Shown here: one piece after another, positions 1-12,311 of the stretch
Numbering within the stretch: the stretch's first letter is position 1
Layout of the letters: each line of letters begins with the position of its first letter
DNA from: Vitrella brassicaformis
Taxonomy: Eukaryota; Sar; Vitrellaceae
Direction: 5' to 3'
Length of the DNA: 39,726 bases
Assembly (NCBI GenBank): GCA_001179505.1
Contig: CDMY01000569.1
Location: forward strand, 1 to 39,726
Notes under the pieces: model-generated
Databases searched by the model: none
The model's input: the letters and a program-made list of their open reading frames with translations, nothing else
What the model was told of the DNA's origin: nothing
Program-made: the position numbers and the translations under genes

Positions 1-154
1 ACAGCGCAGACGTCCCTTTCTCGTTGCATGCGCAACAGGGGGGCCCGCCGCCGTCTCGCGGGATGAGGGTAGGTGGAGGGGGTTGGGTGTAGTCCGATAC
101 ACGCTCGCTCATCCGAAAAGGAGGAGAAACAGCCGAGAAATCACCAACTCAATC

Positions 155-741
155 ATGGGGGGTAAGTATGACACGCCGAAGTCTTGCTAAAAAAAAAATG
201 GTCGTCTTGCTTCACTGGACTTTGTCAGCCGCTGCTGTGTGCCCTGCATCGACGGTTTATCGGTCTGCTGCGTTTGTCACACCTGCTTTCCTCCATCCCT
301 TTTGCCTCATCACGCTCGCATGAGTGCGTGAGTTGCATGACTGACTCACACAGGTTGGTGGCTCCGTAGTGGCGCCGTCGTCAGCGGAGCAGTCGCCGCC
401 GAGCAAGGTTGCGGCCAGGTAGGTATCCATCGATTCATCAACACATGAAAGGGAGAGAGGGACCCATTCACACACCCGATCTGGTCTGAGGTGCGTGTGG
501 TTGGCTTACTTCAGGCACGCCCAGTGGTGATGTGTATGTGCGTGCCTGGGAAGGAGGAGGTCCAGCTTGGCCTTGCCCCCCTGCCCAGCCAGGATCACAA
601 CGTCTGTCTCATGAGTTCGTCACAAATCACTGGGGGTTCCAGCGCCGACATCCACATCCACACACCCACACACACAAGGGTGCATCCATGCGGCTGTGTT
701 GCTGTGTGTCTGTCTGTGTGCAGCCTCCTGCTGTAATTTAG
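155..741 (+). CDS. Possible small protein of about 90 aa, unknown function
   Basis: A phase-consistent three-exon model can be drawn: 155-161, 370-418 and 525-741, stop TAG at 739. Exon 1 is only ATG GGG G followed by a GTAAGT donor. The acceptors at 369 and 524 are both AG followed by TGG. The protein starts MGVAPSSAEQSPPSK, then has a Trp/Pro/Gly-rich middle (VYVRAWEGGGPAW, HEFVTNHWGF) and a His-rich repeat-like tail encoded by CACACA sequence that may really be intron or UTR. I recognise no family. Alternative acceptors at 358 and 514 give a different frame that also stays open, so the frame is not certain. It lies tail to tail with URB1. Confidence 0.33.
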
Positions 742-864
742 GGCAACGGAATCTGTGTGGGATAGCGAGTCGACTGTTTCAGAGGAACGTAACAGTGACA
801 AGACAGCCGGCATGTGCACTGCGTGATTCGTTGGGGACACCTGATATGTTTCATCATTGAAGTC

Positions 865-3800
865 TCAAAAGCTGTTCCGTCCGTCTCCCTTACGCTTCTC
901 TGCCAGACACATGCATTCTCTCATATCGTCAGCCGCACCGGCAGGCAACACACCACGCCCCCACTTAGGCAGCTCCCCTTTCAGACACACACCCTCCCTC
1001 AGGTCATGAGCCAAAAGCCCCAAAGCAACTCGCACATCCCTTTCCACTGGCTGCCATGCCTCGAGAGCAAGTGGCGCGTCATCCCCAACTGCCTCAGACT
1101 CGTCAGGCCGCAACTCCCCTTCCACCAACCCCACCTTCAGCACGGCATCCCCGATCGCCGTGTGGACACGGACGCAGCTGCCGTACATGTGTGTGAGGAC
1201 GTCTGTCATCAGCTGCATGTCGGATGGAAGGGTCTTCCACAGCAGCAGCTTGTCTTCGAGAGATCGTTGGTCCTGAGACGACCCCCCAAGAGCCCCCACA
1301 GCCGCGATCGCATCTCCAAGACCGTTGCCAATCAGGTGGCGCCTCGTGTGGTACGACTGAGGCAGCTCAATCGGCGCACTCTGCTCGTCCCTCTCGCCGC
1401 CTCGTGATAGCTCCAACAGCCTCTCTGATGCCCAGCAAACTACCCACAAACAATTGTGCAGCAGCCCGGCCGCCGTCTGCTTTGACGCTGCGATGTTGTC
1501 GCCGCGCCCCGTTTCCTTGTTCATCTCAGCTCTCGCGTTGGTGTGAACCGCCAAGACCCGCAGCCATGAGAGGCCGATGGACGTGATCATTTGCAGCATG
1601 TCGCACAGCAACCGCACCCCCTCCTCGCTCTCCAGCTGCCCATAGCCGCTCTCGCCAGCCTGGCCACACGGACCGAGAAGCCGCCTCCTGGCCTTGTCTG
1701 AGGCATCGACGCTCTTGCCGGCCGACTCGCCGACCGGCAGAAGAGCTGACTGCAAGAGTGCGTGGCAGAGGCTGGTGAGATGCCGAAGCCCGGTGGCCGC
1801 CTGGAATGTCCGCTGAGCCCTCTCAGCCGTGCTGGCGGTGTCTTCTGCCTGGCTGCTGATCCATTGCAGCCCGCCATAGTCCTTGATGAACAGATGCGCC
1901 ACCCGCACAGCTCCCGGCTCGGCACTGCCGTCGAGGAGGGCTTCTTGCTTGACGGTGACGGTTGCCTTGAGGCACTGAATGCCCTCCAGCCAGAGAGGGA
2001 AGTCGATGCATGGCGAGAGAGTGAGGAGGGACATGATGGATGGAAGCACGTGGCGCCGGTGCAGGAGCTGCAGGCCGTGGCCGCCGGATGTGACATCGGC
2101 CACAGAGGGAGCCTCTGGCACAGCACCATCTTCGTCACCATGTTGCTCGTCAGTGTCCGTGGCATCGGCAGCCGGCTCGTCGATGCCGGCGCGATCACTG
2201 CAGCCCTCTTGGATCGACGGCCATGAAAGTTGCGTGGAGCCCCTGCGGATCACCTGACGCACACAACACAACACACATACATGCATGAGAAACGCATGGC
2301 GGTCGAGGCCCTACTCTCCTTCCCTCCCCCCTCCTCTCTCGCTCACCTTGGCTATCCACATCTTCTCCGCCCTGGATGTCTCCAGGCTTTCTGAGTACAG
2401 CAGGCCATAGAACAGAGGCACATCGGTGAGGTCCATGTGGCTGCGCGACAGCATGAAGTTGTTGATGACAGGGAAGAGGTGGTGCTCGGGGTGGAGCAGC
2501 ACAGGCACGGCAGCAGCGCAGAATGACACCACGATGCCCCCAAGCACCGGCGGGTGGCCGGGGGCACCACCACCACGGCCGTCCTGGTTGGCTGGTGGTG
2601 GGATGGCGTTGCGAAGTGCGGTGAGGAACCATCGGATGGAGGGCAGCTCCTTGAAGGCGTATCTGAGTGCGGGCGGCTTGAGCTGCTCCCCCTCTCGCAC
2701 CTTCTTGGGCTGCTGTGCGTGCCGCGCCTCGGCCGCATCGGCGCTCTTGTCGAGCAGCTCAGAGTACACCGCCAGACCCTCATACGCACAGATGCGGATA
2801 GATGCATCCTGTGAAGGCAAGGCAGCAGACAAACACGGAGCGGAGCCATGTGATGTGCGTTGGCTCGCTCAGCTCAGACGCGTCGTTCACTATGGAAACC
2901 TACCATGCATCCAGCAGCCATGAGCAGCATTTGGAGGGCCCCTCCCGCGGCCACCCGCCGCAGCCATGCACCACCCTCGTCAAGGGCGGCGAAGAACGGT
3001 GCACTGCCCTCGCCTCCTGCCTTCTTTGACCGCTGCTGCAGGTGAGCATAGGCTGCTCTCAGCCGCCCGGCCAGGTAGGGGATGACGTACGCAACGTCGT
3101 AGGTGTCTGAATCGGATCCTTTGTTGCTTCCTGGCTGGCGGAATTGCCGGAAGGTGGACGCGGTGGTTGGAGGCTCCCTCAGCTGTCTGCCGAATGGGAA
3201 GTCGTCGAGGGTTCGGCGTAGGCGACCAGCGTCGAGCTGCAGCCAGTCGCACCAGACGGGCTCATCCTCTGCCCCCTCCGCCTCACGGTCGCGCCAGTCC
3301 AGCAGCTGGCCGCACCAAGACAGGGGCCCTGACGTGTCCACATGGGCCATGAGCAGCCTGCGGATTGTGCGGTCACGCGGCGACGTGGAGGCGGTGTACG
3401 CGGACGCGCACTCGCGGAACAGCCCCGGGCAGAGGTCGGCGATGCTGCTGCCCGTCGGAAGACACAGCACCGCAGGAAGCAAAACCTCCACCATCTCCGC
3501 TAGTGGAGGGGCGCCGCCGGCCCGCCGGACAAGCGTCCGCACGCTGCTCGAGCTCAACAGGCTGGTGGCCTTGACTTCCGCTCGCTCGAGAAGCCCCATA
3601 CCGCTGGTATGATTGTAAAGGCCGTGAAGCATCAGGAGGGCCGAAAAGACCCTCAGTTCGATGGGCAGCGCCGCCTTGCCGTCTTGGCGCTCGTCTTGAA
3701 TCCTTCTCAGCCGATGGTTGGCCAGCTCCCAGCACGATGATGCACAAGCGGTCAGCACGCTTGTGAGCGTCTCGCTGTCTGGTGCATCATCTTCAGCGCC

Positions 3801-6800
3801 AGTACAGTGGTCAGGGAAACGTGCAACTGTCGAGAGAATCAGCTGCAGCCACCTGATGCAAGCAGGCACAAGCAAGGTCAGTATCGAGCGTCCGCTGTCT
3901 GGGTTGTACTGTCCGTGTGACTGACCTGTTGATTTTGTCCAGTTTGTGGGCGTCATCGGCCTCTGCCGACGAAGTGTCCCGTAACCTCAATGCAAGCTCG
4001 TGCACCCGGGTACGAATCGTCTTTGCAGTAGGCTCGCCAGTGGCAAGCCTCCCCACCCGCTCCTCTGTGATGGTGTCGACCAGACATCTCGTGAGCTCCG
4101 TTGGCTCCTGCTGGTCCTCAGCAATCGTCCGGAGGGCGCGCAGGATCTTGCTCTCTGGTGAGCCAGGAGTGTCGAGATAGGCCAGGAGGGGCACCACCAC
4201 ACGAGACACAAATGGGACCGCCCTCACGTTCCCATGCCTGGTGAGAATGTCGAGGATCTGTCGTGCGACTCTCTTGGCTCCCTTTGGCGCCATCCAGCCG
4301 AAGGCCGTGGGAAAACGGTGCCGGCAGGGGATGGTGAGCAGGGCGATCGCCAGGCGGGTGCCGCTTTGCATGTGCTTGAGCTCTGGCGTATCGCGCGTCC
4401 CCTCGACTCTTGCAGCAGCCCCCTCTCGAAACTCATGGCTTCGGGCCATCATGTCCACCAAGACACCGAAGAGACCGGGCTCGACTGTCAGCTCCTCTGG
4501 CTGGCCGATCAGGTTGTCCACTGACTTGGGCCGGAACATGAGAGCTTCCACGTGCCACGGACTCTCAATGCCGCCGCCTCCCAGGTTGGTGGCTGCTTGG
4601 GGGGCGCGCCTGACGAGGTCACGGATGACGGGGCCGACCATATATGGACGGACGAGCTCCTGAAGCATCACCTTCACAGGATGGTTGAGGGCCAGGACGA
4701 GTTCGTCGGAGAGGGGTGTGTGGTTGATCCAGTAGTCCAAGATGTACACCCTGACCGCCTCGCGATGCCGACCCACCCACTCCCACATGACGGTATCACA
4801 GTCCGGATGGTGGGCCAGCAAGCAACTCTCGTCCAGCAAACCGGCTGCAGCCACACATGCTGCCCACTTGGTCGCCAGCCATGGAGCAGCGGGGCCGCAG
4901 TCCTTCAGCAGATCGCACAAGGGCTGCCCCAACATACACTCTCCCTGGGCAGACGGCGCGTCGCTTCCAGCCTTCCTCAGGGTGATAAGGCCGCACACGA
5001 CCTCCATCAGCCACACTCGCCCCCTCTCGTCGGCCGTGCAACACAATGCTGCCGCCGCCTCAACGCTCATGTTGACAACGTCTTCATCGACATCCTTAGT
5101 CACCTGGTTGGACGAACTCTTTGTTGTGGGGGCAGCGGCTTCACACAGCTCTTTCCACATAGACATTGACAAGAGCCGGTCGACACAAGCCACCACGAGC
5201 GGAACGTCCTTCTCCCTATGGAAGCTGTCAAACGAGCTGGCAGCCGCCGAGAGGGCATGGCTGGTCCCCTGCAAGGCCTCTGACAGTGCCTCGTCCATCG
5301 GCCGACGCGGAATGGTCGTCAACGCCTCCACCTTTTTCTCGAGGATGGCGAGCAGATCAACCATCGGGCGGTCGAGGGGCAGCGAAGCGGCAAGGTGTGA
5401 CAGACTCGCGCTGACGTTTCCAGCCTTCGCCTTCTTGCGCTTCTTGACCCGGACAGCGTCTTGCAGCATCTCCTCCAACACCGCCGACGAGCCATTCGCA
5501 TCACCGCCCGCAGACAGAACATCAAGCAGAGCTGCCCGCAGCTGTTCCAGCGGGCCCTGGTTCTCGTCGTCCATGTCGGCGTCGTGGTCCTGGTGCTCAG
5601 TGAATTGACGCTTGACCTCGGCCACGTCCCGCCACTTGCCCCACTGCCGGATGCATCGCGCGAGTGAGGGAACCAGTGACGGCCTCAGGTCCACAAGGTG
5701 AAGGATCACTCGACACACCGACCGGGCCACGTCAGCTATGTCACTGCCTGAAACACCCAACCACAGGAGAGGAGAGCGGACAGGCTGCCGCCACACATAT
5801 CTATGTTGACGACGTACCTTCTGCACCAGCAGGGGCGGTCCACTGCTTTGCAATGAAGGAAGCAGATAGCTGCCGCAAGTAGCCGACCGTGAAAATGGAT
5901 GGCATGGCTTCTCTCATGTCGCCCTCTCCGTCCGTCATCTGTACGTCGTTGTCTTTCATGACGGGCACAAATGTGCTGGGATTGGAGGTCACGAGGCGCA
6001 GGACGGCGAGGAAGTACGCGGGGGTGCGGGAATGCGTTGGACGGCTGAGCTCGAGCAGCCATGCATACGCTTCATCGAAAAGCGACGACTCAAACACCTC
6101 TGTGGAGTCAAGAAGACTGCAACACGCCATGCGCACAATGGGGGAGTGTTTCCGTGTGTGTCGTGTTGGCACCTTTTGAGCATTGGTCCGGCGAAGGTCT
6201 GCAGTTCGGCTAACGCAGCGTCCCCACTTCGCCACCGGTCCAGAAGGCCGGTCATGAGGCTCACGTGAGCCTTGGTCAGCTTCTGGCTGGCAGCCAGCCG
6301 CGTGCTGCCTCCCAGCGCCACTTCAACCAGCGTCATGGCCGACATGGACACTCTCGTCTGCTCCTCAATCGACAACTCGACATGCCAACTCTCTGTTTCT
6401 GCACTCAGGAAAAGAGAGGGGTCGGGGATGCAGCGCATGTGCGACTTGCATTTCCTTCTTACCCGTGAGCACTTTGGACCAGTCGAAGCGGCACTCCAGC
6501 AACGTGGTCGGAAGGCTGGTGCAGTAACACCGTGCTGTATCGCTCCACCTGCAGGCACACGACCACCAAACACACAAACTGATGGATCCAAAAGGGAAGG
6601 CGGCCGCTCTTCTCACCGGCAGAAGAACTCAGCAGCTGAGATGACGACTGACAAGTCTTGAGGGCTCGGGGGCGCGCCATGGCCACTCGTGTGCTCCACA
6701 AAGTACTGCCATGCCCTCGCAATCGCCTCAGTCTTGTCCCTGTCCTCGTCCCTCTTCGTCGCCGTCTTGCCGCTTCCCTCCATGAGATCGGTCCCAGCCA

Positions 6801-8532
6801 CGTGGATCATCAGCTCGTCATCCTCATCATGTTCCATTGCCGCGTCCCTTTTCCCCTCTTTGCCACTCTCCTTTGCCATCCCGTCCAGCTGTGTCGCCCC
6901 ACTGCGCACATTCAACAGCGTGTTGATCTCGGGCAGTCGACACTTGACCTCAAACTGCAGCCGACGTATCCTCTCCACTCGTGCCCCTTTTGTGTGGTCA
7001 TCGTTGCCGCGGGGCTGGTCCTTCTCTACTGCCTCGCACACAGCCGCCAGTCTCCGGCAGACGAGCATCAAGAGGTGGCAGGTGGTCATCACAACCGCCC
7101 GGTCGGTCGCCAGCAGGCCGTGCGTCAGTGTGGTCTTGCTCAAGACGGGAGGGCAGACAATGTCCAGCAACGATGACAACACCTCTTGTGAGGCCTCTGC
7201 GGATGGCCGATCGATAGCATCGAAGACGCCAGCGAGGGGATTGTGCTCGGGGGATGTGGTGAAGGGATCAGCTGCCTCCTCTGCGTCGTCGAAGAGATTG
7301 GGCCCGTCATCAACAAATGGCGTTACACGAAGCTCCTGTGTCAGCTTCAACAGGTCGTCCTGTTCCGGCTCTGCGGCTTCATGCTCTTGGGGGGCCTGAG
7401 GGGTCGCCACTCCAGTGGCAGTGGGAGAGAAGGGGATGCGGGGACCCGCTTGCAGAACTCTGGAAAGGAACGTGGCCCCCGTGATCCACTGGGCAGCCGA
7501 CCGCGAGCTGAGAGTGAGCTGAAGCGACGCGAAGAAGGCTGGATAGAGATCTGGATGCGACTCGAGGAGGGCCGTCGCTACATCTTGCTGCTGGGGGGCA
7601 TAAGGCTTGAGCTTGAGGACGAAGTCGAGCAGGAAGTCATGTTCCCTCGAGCTGTAGATGCGGCTTTTGGAACACAACTCGACAAGGAAGTCCCGCACAT
7701 CATCGGCAAGGGCATCCTCGTGGTCGTTGAGGCACGCTTGGAGCAGGTAGGCGAGATGGTGCAGCACATAAGCATTGAAGAAGAAAACCTTGGTCAGCCT
7801 GGGCAGGTGCGCGTTCAACAGCACCCGCCGCCTCACCACTTGCAGCACCCAGTGAACAGTCTCGATGGGGTCTTGCGCCAGGCCCTGGAAGATCCTATTG
7901 ATGAAGTTCTTGACCTTGAGGGCTGCCGAAACCACCTGCTGGTCGGAACACTCAAGCAGCGCCATTGCGAAGCGGATGTATTGCTGCCTCGTCCGCGGGC
8001 TGCCGCCCTGCCGTGACGCCTCGGACAACTTCTGGAAGGGCGCATAGCCGAAATTGAAGTCCCGCACGACCTGCGCTGCGAGGGATGGGTGCAGTGTGAC
8101 GATGGCCGTGAGCAGCCTCAGTGAGTGGAAGTGAAGGCCCTCTCGAAACGTCCCAATACATCGATAAACGGTTTTGAGATGCTTGTTCAGCACGGCAGTA
8201 GCAAGGCTTCGCCGCGAGTGGAGCGTCCGCACCGATTGCTCGAAGGGAGTCTCGAGTATACTCGCCAGCAGCTGCAAAAGGCCCACATTCACTTCATCGT
8301 TTTGGCGGTCCAGCACAGCCAGCAGCTCCGAACACAGAGGTGACCTCTCCACGTAATGATGGACACTAGCAACGCCCGACGAGAAGCCGCCTTCATCATC
8401 ACCACCCTGTTGTCTTGATTCGAGGCGTCTGTTGAGGTCGACAATGGCCCTCTTGACATCAGAGATCTCATTGGAATTCAGGGCGGCAATGAATGCTTCT
8501 GTCGCCAACTCAAGATCTCCCTCATTCGGCAT
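865..8532 (-). CDS. URB1: URB1/Npa1, nucleolar pre-60S ribosome biogenesis factor
   Basis: Predicted 2382-aa protein in eight exons (high to low coordinates): 8532-6617, 6548-6463, 6398-6173, 6116-5818, 5747-3926, 3852-2904, 2808-2347, 2253-865; all junction phases agree and the stop TGA is at 867-865. URB1 acts in the nucleolus in early large-subunit assembly. Evidence seen: the N-terminal Npa1 helical region (residues about 90-300) with TRQQYIRFAMALL, VKNFINRIFQGL and LTKVFFFNAYVLHHLAYL in the order and spacing of human URB1; the CRFDWSKVLT motif near residue 665; and a C-terminal segment in exon 7 with FPVINNFMLSRSHMDLTDVP then FYGLLYSES, the family's most recognisable block. The length is close to the human protein (about 2270 aa). 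The largest exon boundaries are clear GT-AG. The middle part is low in recognisable motifs, as is usual for this all-helical scaffold. Start at 8532 fits the family N-terminus, but antisense overlap with a putative small gene is noted separately. Confidence 0.93.
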
Positions 8533-8849
8533 CAGTTCAGCAGCAGGAGAAGAAGATGGAATTCGACACTTTCATGCGAGCTCAGATTGGGAGGTACAAT
8601 TGGCGAGGTAAGCTTGCTGATGACAGGTTTGTGATGGCTTGACGATGCCTTCCCGCAGTAATGAGCTCATCTTCGCATCATTTTACTCGGCCAAAGGCCT
8701 TTTGCCAGTCAGCCCCACCGCAGAGATAAGAGTAGGCGAGTGAAGGAGGCGGACCATGATCTCTGGTTCGCCCATATAGGCAGCTGAGCTTCGATGTGGA
8801 AGACCGTGACAACAAGCTGTTTGTGCTGCCATGGCTTGTTTGACATTGC
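8489..8849 (+). CDS. Possible small protein of about 80 aa overlapping the URB1 5' end
   Basis: Two internal exons look coding: 8659-8731 (24 codons, NELIFASFYSAKGLLPV...) and 8784-8849 (LSFDVEDRDNKLFVLPWLV, stop TGA), joined by a 52-nt GT-AG intron in matching phase. Upstream, the exon ending at the good GTAAGC donor at 8608 must be read in the frame that begins at ATG 8489, which puts 44 nt antisense to the start of URB1. The other nearby ATG (8556, MEFDTFMRAQIG) is in the wrong phase unless a weaker GTACAA donor at 8593 is used. The product matches no family I know. It could also be a 5' leader of the kinase transcript, whose start lies at 8831-8870, overlapping or just behind this stop. 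Confidence 0.3.
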
Positions 8850-11800
8850 AAGGCTGCGGCGTGATGCCAATGGGGCGCAAGACGCTCAAGCAGGGCCGCT
8901 ACCTCCTGCGGGGCCTGATCAGGAAAGGATCTTCGTGTGTTGCGCAAGACACCGAGGAAAATGTCGCCGTCGCTGTGAAGATGTGCTGCAGCCCCAAAGA
9001 AGGAGAGCTCCATTCACTTTTTGTGCACCCAAACATCCTCAGAGTGAGGGAGGTAAGCGAAGGAAAGGATGGCCATAGCTTGAGATGGGTTGTCTAGCTT
9101 GAGATGGGTTGTCTGACTTCTCACCTTTCAGCATTTCGTGGCAGAGGGCCTTGTGTGCCTTGTGACCGATTTGTGGGACTGCGGGACGCTTGAGGACTTG
9201 ATTGATAGCTTTCTGTGGAGGACAATACCCATCGAATTGAAGGAGGCAATCGTTCGCCCCTGGTGGGTGTGGAATGTATGCAGATGCCTGCATTGCCCGC
9301 AAACACGGACACACATCAATTACACGCAGGATGGTTGCACTGCTGAAAGCGTTGAAGTGTATGCACGACCAGGGTGTACTTCATCGGTAAACCATGGCAG
9401 AGAAGGAACAATCAGAAACAACCTCGTCATCAAGGTGTCTCTTCAGGGATGTGAAGCCGTCTAATGTTCTCCTCAGCAGAGCAAAGGGGATACAGCTCGG
9501 CGAGCTCGGATGTGCAACGACTTTTGATGTGAGTGAGGGCTGCACTTGTTTTCAGTGTACCTTTACAGCGGTCTGGTCTTTTTCTTTGCAGCGCTACGCC
9601 GAGAAGACTCGCTTGGAGCCATGCTGGGGTTCTGTAATCTACGAATCAGCTGAGGTGAGAAGCCACCCGCTGTTTTCATGTCTTCACCGCTCCTCGCCTC
9701 TTCAGGCCATTGAAGGAAGGACGGTGGCTTACCCGACGCTTGTGGACATATGGAGTGTTGGGTGAGTAGCCTGATTTTGTCCCATAACCGATCTACCAGG
9801 CTCATGCTCATTGTGCATTCCAGGATAATGGTGTCTTCCTTGCTGTTCAATGAGTACCCTTTCGAGCAGCACAATGCCCTGTGTCGTCGTTTCCTGGCAG
9901 AGCCCACATCGTCTCTTGAGCCATGCGTATCATTATCCGTCCCATTCGGCGATATTCGTGTACGTAAGAGCATGATGGGTGATGAATGGTAGATGTGCTG
10001 GCTTGTAGAGCAAGCATGACGGAGTGTTGTGTGCAGGCGACGGAGGGTTGTTCGAATGGCCTGACGGACTTGCTCACACAGCTGCTGGCCCCTGATGTTG
10101 AGAACCGGCTGTGCACCGCTGACGAAGTTCTGGCGCATCATTGGTTATCAACATGATAAATTGTTTTGCATGGACATGTTGTCCTTTTCTTCGCACAGGT
10201 TTCACGCTGGTAGCAATTTGGTGATTGAGACACAGGAGAATGAGACCATCGCCGAGCTGTCATCTTCGATCAAGGCGCTGACAGCCGAAAACAATGCGCT
10301 CTCACGAGGTGTCGAGCGTCTCGAGGCCACAATCATGCAGCTCGAGAGCAAAAAGGTAAGTCTGACTCACGCTCACCCTCATCAACTTTCCTTTTCTCCA
10401 CGACGAGCCCTCTGCTCAATGCATGTAGGATGAGCTACAGCGCGATGCAGAGAGAGTGGAACAGGAAAAGGTACGCGCAGCCATGCAAGTCCATTTGTCT
10501 TTTCCTCATCAACTGCTTTTGGGTTCTGCGTGCATCATGCGTCCACAGATGAAGGCACTGGCAGATGTTCAGCACTTGCAGCGGTCAACGGCCACTCAGG
10601 TCGAGGCTTGTGAAGTGCTCTCGCGGGCATTGGAGGCTGGCAAAAAGGAGAAAAGGGCTCTCGAGATGGAGACAGAGGCCATGCGGGAGATGATCGCGAA
10701 TGATAAGAGACACTTTGAGGAGTGCTCAATCTCCCACAAAGAGGAGCTACAAGCGCAAAGTGACAGCCATCGAGAGCTCGAGAAGCGCTGCGGATCGATG
10801 GAGGAGCAGAAAGTGAGCTTGTGCGAACGAAAACATGATCCTTCCCGTTATCGATTGTTCGATTCAGGATCAGCTGAATAAAACGATTGAGATGACAAAC
10901 AAGCAAAACAACGAGCTGACAGAGAGGCTGGAGGCGATGAGAAGAGAAAATGTACGTAAGCAATGTGCTGTTCTCAGCTGATGTTCTTCCTCACTGTCCA
11001 TCATATTTGTCTGCTTCAAGGTCAGCTCTTGGAGGAAATGAAGGCTATTAGGAGGAGGAACGAGGAGTTGGAAGAGAATTCTGAGACAATCAAGAAAGAA
11101 AATGTAAGCCGTGCGTCTCAGCTTCGAACGATAGCTACTCCATGTCCGTGCCACATGTATGTCGCACTTGTATTGTTGGACAGGCGAAACTGATGGTGAC
11201 AATCGAACAAAGAGACGTCAGTAACAGAATCACCTGCGTGTCTATCAAAAGGGTCTGACCTGCATGCCGTGTATTTTTTCAGGCTCAAGCGACGGACGAG
11301 CAAAGGACCAGGGATGGGCTCAAGAATGAGATAGCCAAGATGCAAGCTGCTGTCCAGCGAGAAAAGGGTCAACTGGTGGAGCGATGCGGCTATCTGGTAC
11401 GTCGCTTTTCAATGGAGACAGCATACCGACACAGTTGGCTGTTGTCGAGAACAGGAGAAAGAGGTCAAGACGCAGAAGGATACGGTCAAAACAAAGGATG
11501 TCGCGCTGCGGAAGGAGGAGCGTGCGAGGGAAGCAATGGAGACGACCATAAACGAGCAAACGAGGGCACTAGAGGAGCTGCAAATGGAGAGGAAGACGTG
11601 GCTGACGCAAAAGGTGAGACTCAAAGTGGAAGGAGAGAAAGCCATGAACTTCATCTGACTGGTCCGACTCATGACTTCCTTGTCTCACAGGAAGAGTTTG
11701 AATCTACCGTGAAGGAACTAAACGAGCGCCTGGACTGCCAGCTGGTAGAGAAAAATGCTCTGCGAGAGCAAATGGACGTGTTGGAGAGCCAGAAAAAAGA

Positions 11801-12311
11801 CGCATCGGATCACATCCAGGAGCTGAAGGTAAACCATGAGAGATAAACCGATTGTGAATAGCTGGATTGTTGATTCAGGAGAGTTTGGCAGACGTCCGAA
11901 AGCAGCTAATGGAGGAGACAGCTTATCAACTTGCGAAGGAGGATGAGAATCGTAAACTGGAGGAGGCCCTGACTGATCGAGACAGAGAGATCGAGTCTCT
12001 CAAGGTGAAAGCAAGCGCCCGTGCAGCAGCTTGCCAGAGGCAGACAATGTCTTGTGCGATTCTCAGGCGAAGATTGAGGAGCCAGAAGCTGGGAACAGTC
12101 ACCTCTTAGAGCAGCTCCGCATGGCCGATGAGCACCAGGTAATATGTCGTTTCGACTGCTCATCGCACGTCTGTGGGTGTCTGTGTGTCTATTGCAGAGG
12201 TCTCCAAAAAGATCGTCTGTAGTCATGAGAATGTCTGGCCATGGAGCGCGGCGTGATCCAGCCGCCTCCTTGGATACATCTGAAGGCCCGCTAGATGACA
12301 GTGTTTCATAA
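8831..12311 (+). CDS. Protein kinase with ELG in place of DFG, fused to a long coiled coil
   Basis: Twenty exons, all phases consistent: 8831-9052, 9132-9262, 9330-9386, 9447-9528, 9592-9654, 9706-9761, 9824-9959, 10037-10143, 10199-10355, 10429-10470, 10549-10812, 10868-10951, 11026-11103, 11184-11216, 11283-11396, 11455-11613, 11691-11828, 11879-12004, 12067-12138, 12198-12311; about 744 aa. The kinase domain (residues about 20-290) shows GRYLLRGLIRKGSS (glycine loop), VAVKM (Lys50), HPNIL, HRDVKPSN (Asp138, Asn143), GELGCA where DFG is expected (residues 156-158), a degenerate YESAE for APE, DIWSVG, and a closing PDVENR...HHWF. Exons 9-19 (about residues 290-707) are almost pure heptad coiled coil rich in Glu, Lys and Leu; the tail is short and basic. 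Substrate unknown. Start could be ATG 8831, 8864 or 8870; an in-frame TGA lies just upstream at 8807. Confidence 0.85.
9076..9113 (+). repeat. 19-bp perfect tandem duplication in kinase intron 1
   Basis: The 19-mer beginning TAGCTTGAGATGG occurs twice in direct succession (9076-9094 and 9095-9113) inside the first intron of the kinase gene. It is most likely a recent replication-slippage duplication. It contains no splice-site AG close to the real acceptor at 9131. Confidence 0.95.

Noticed and set aside
7243-8016. 257-codon plus-strand ORF
   Set aside because: Exactly antisense to the conserved Npa1 region of URB1. Its composition is a mirror of that coding sequence and it has no motif of its own.
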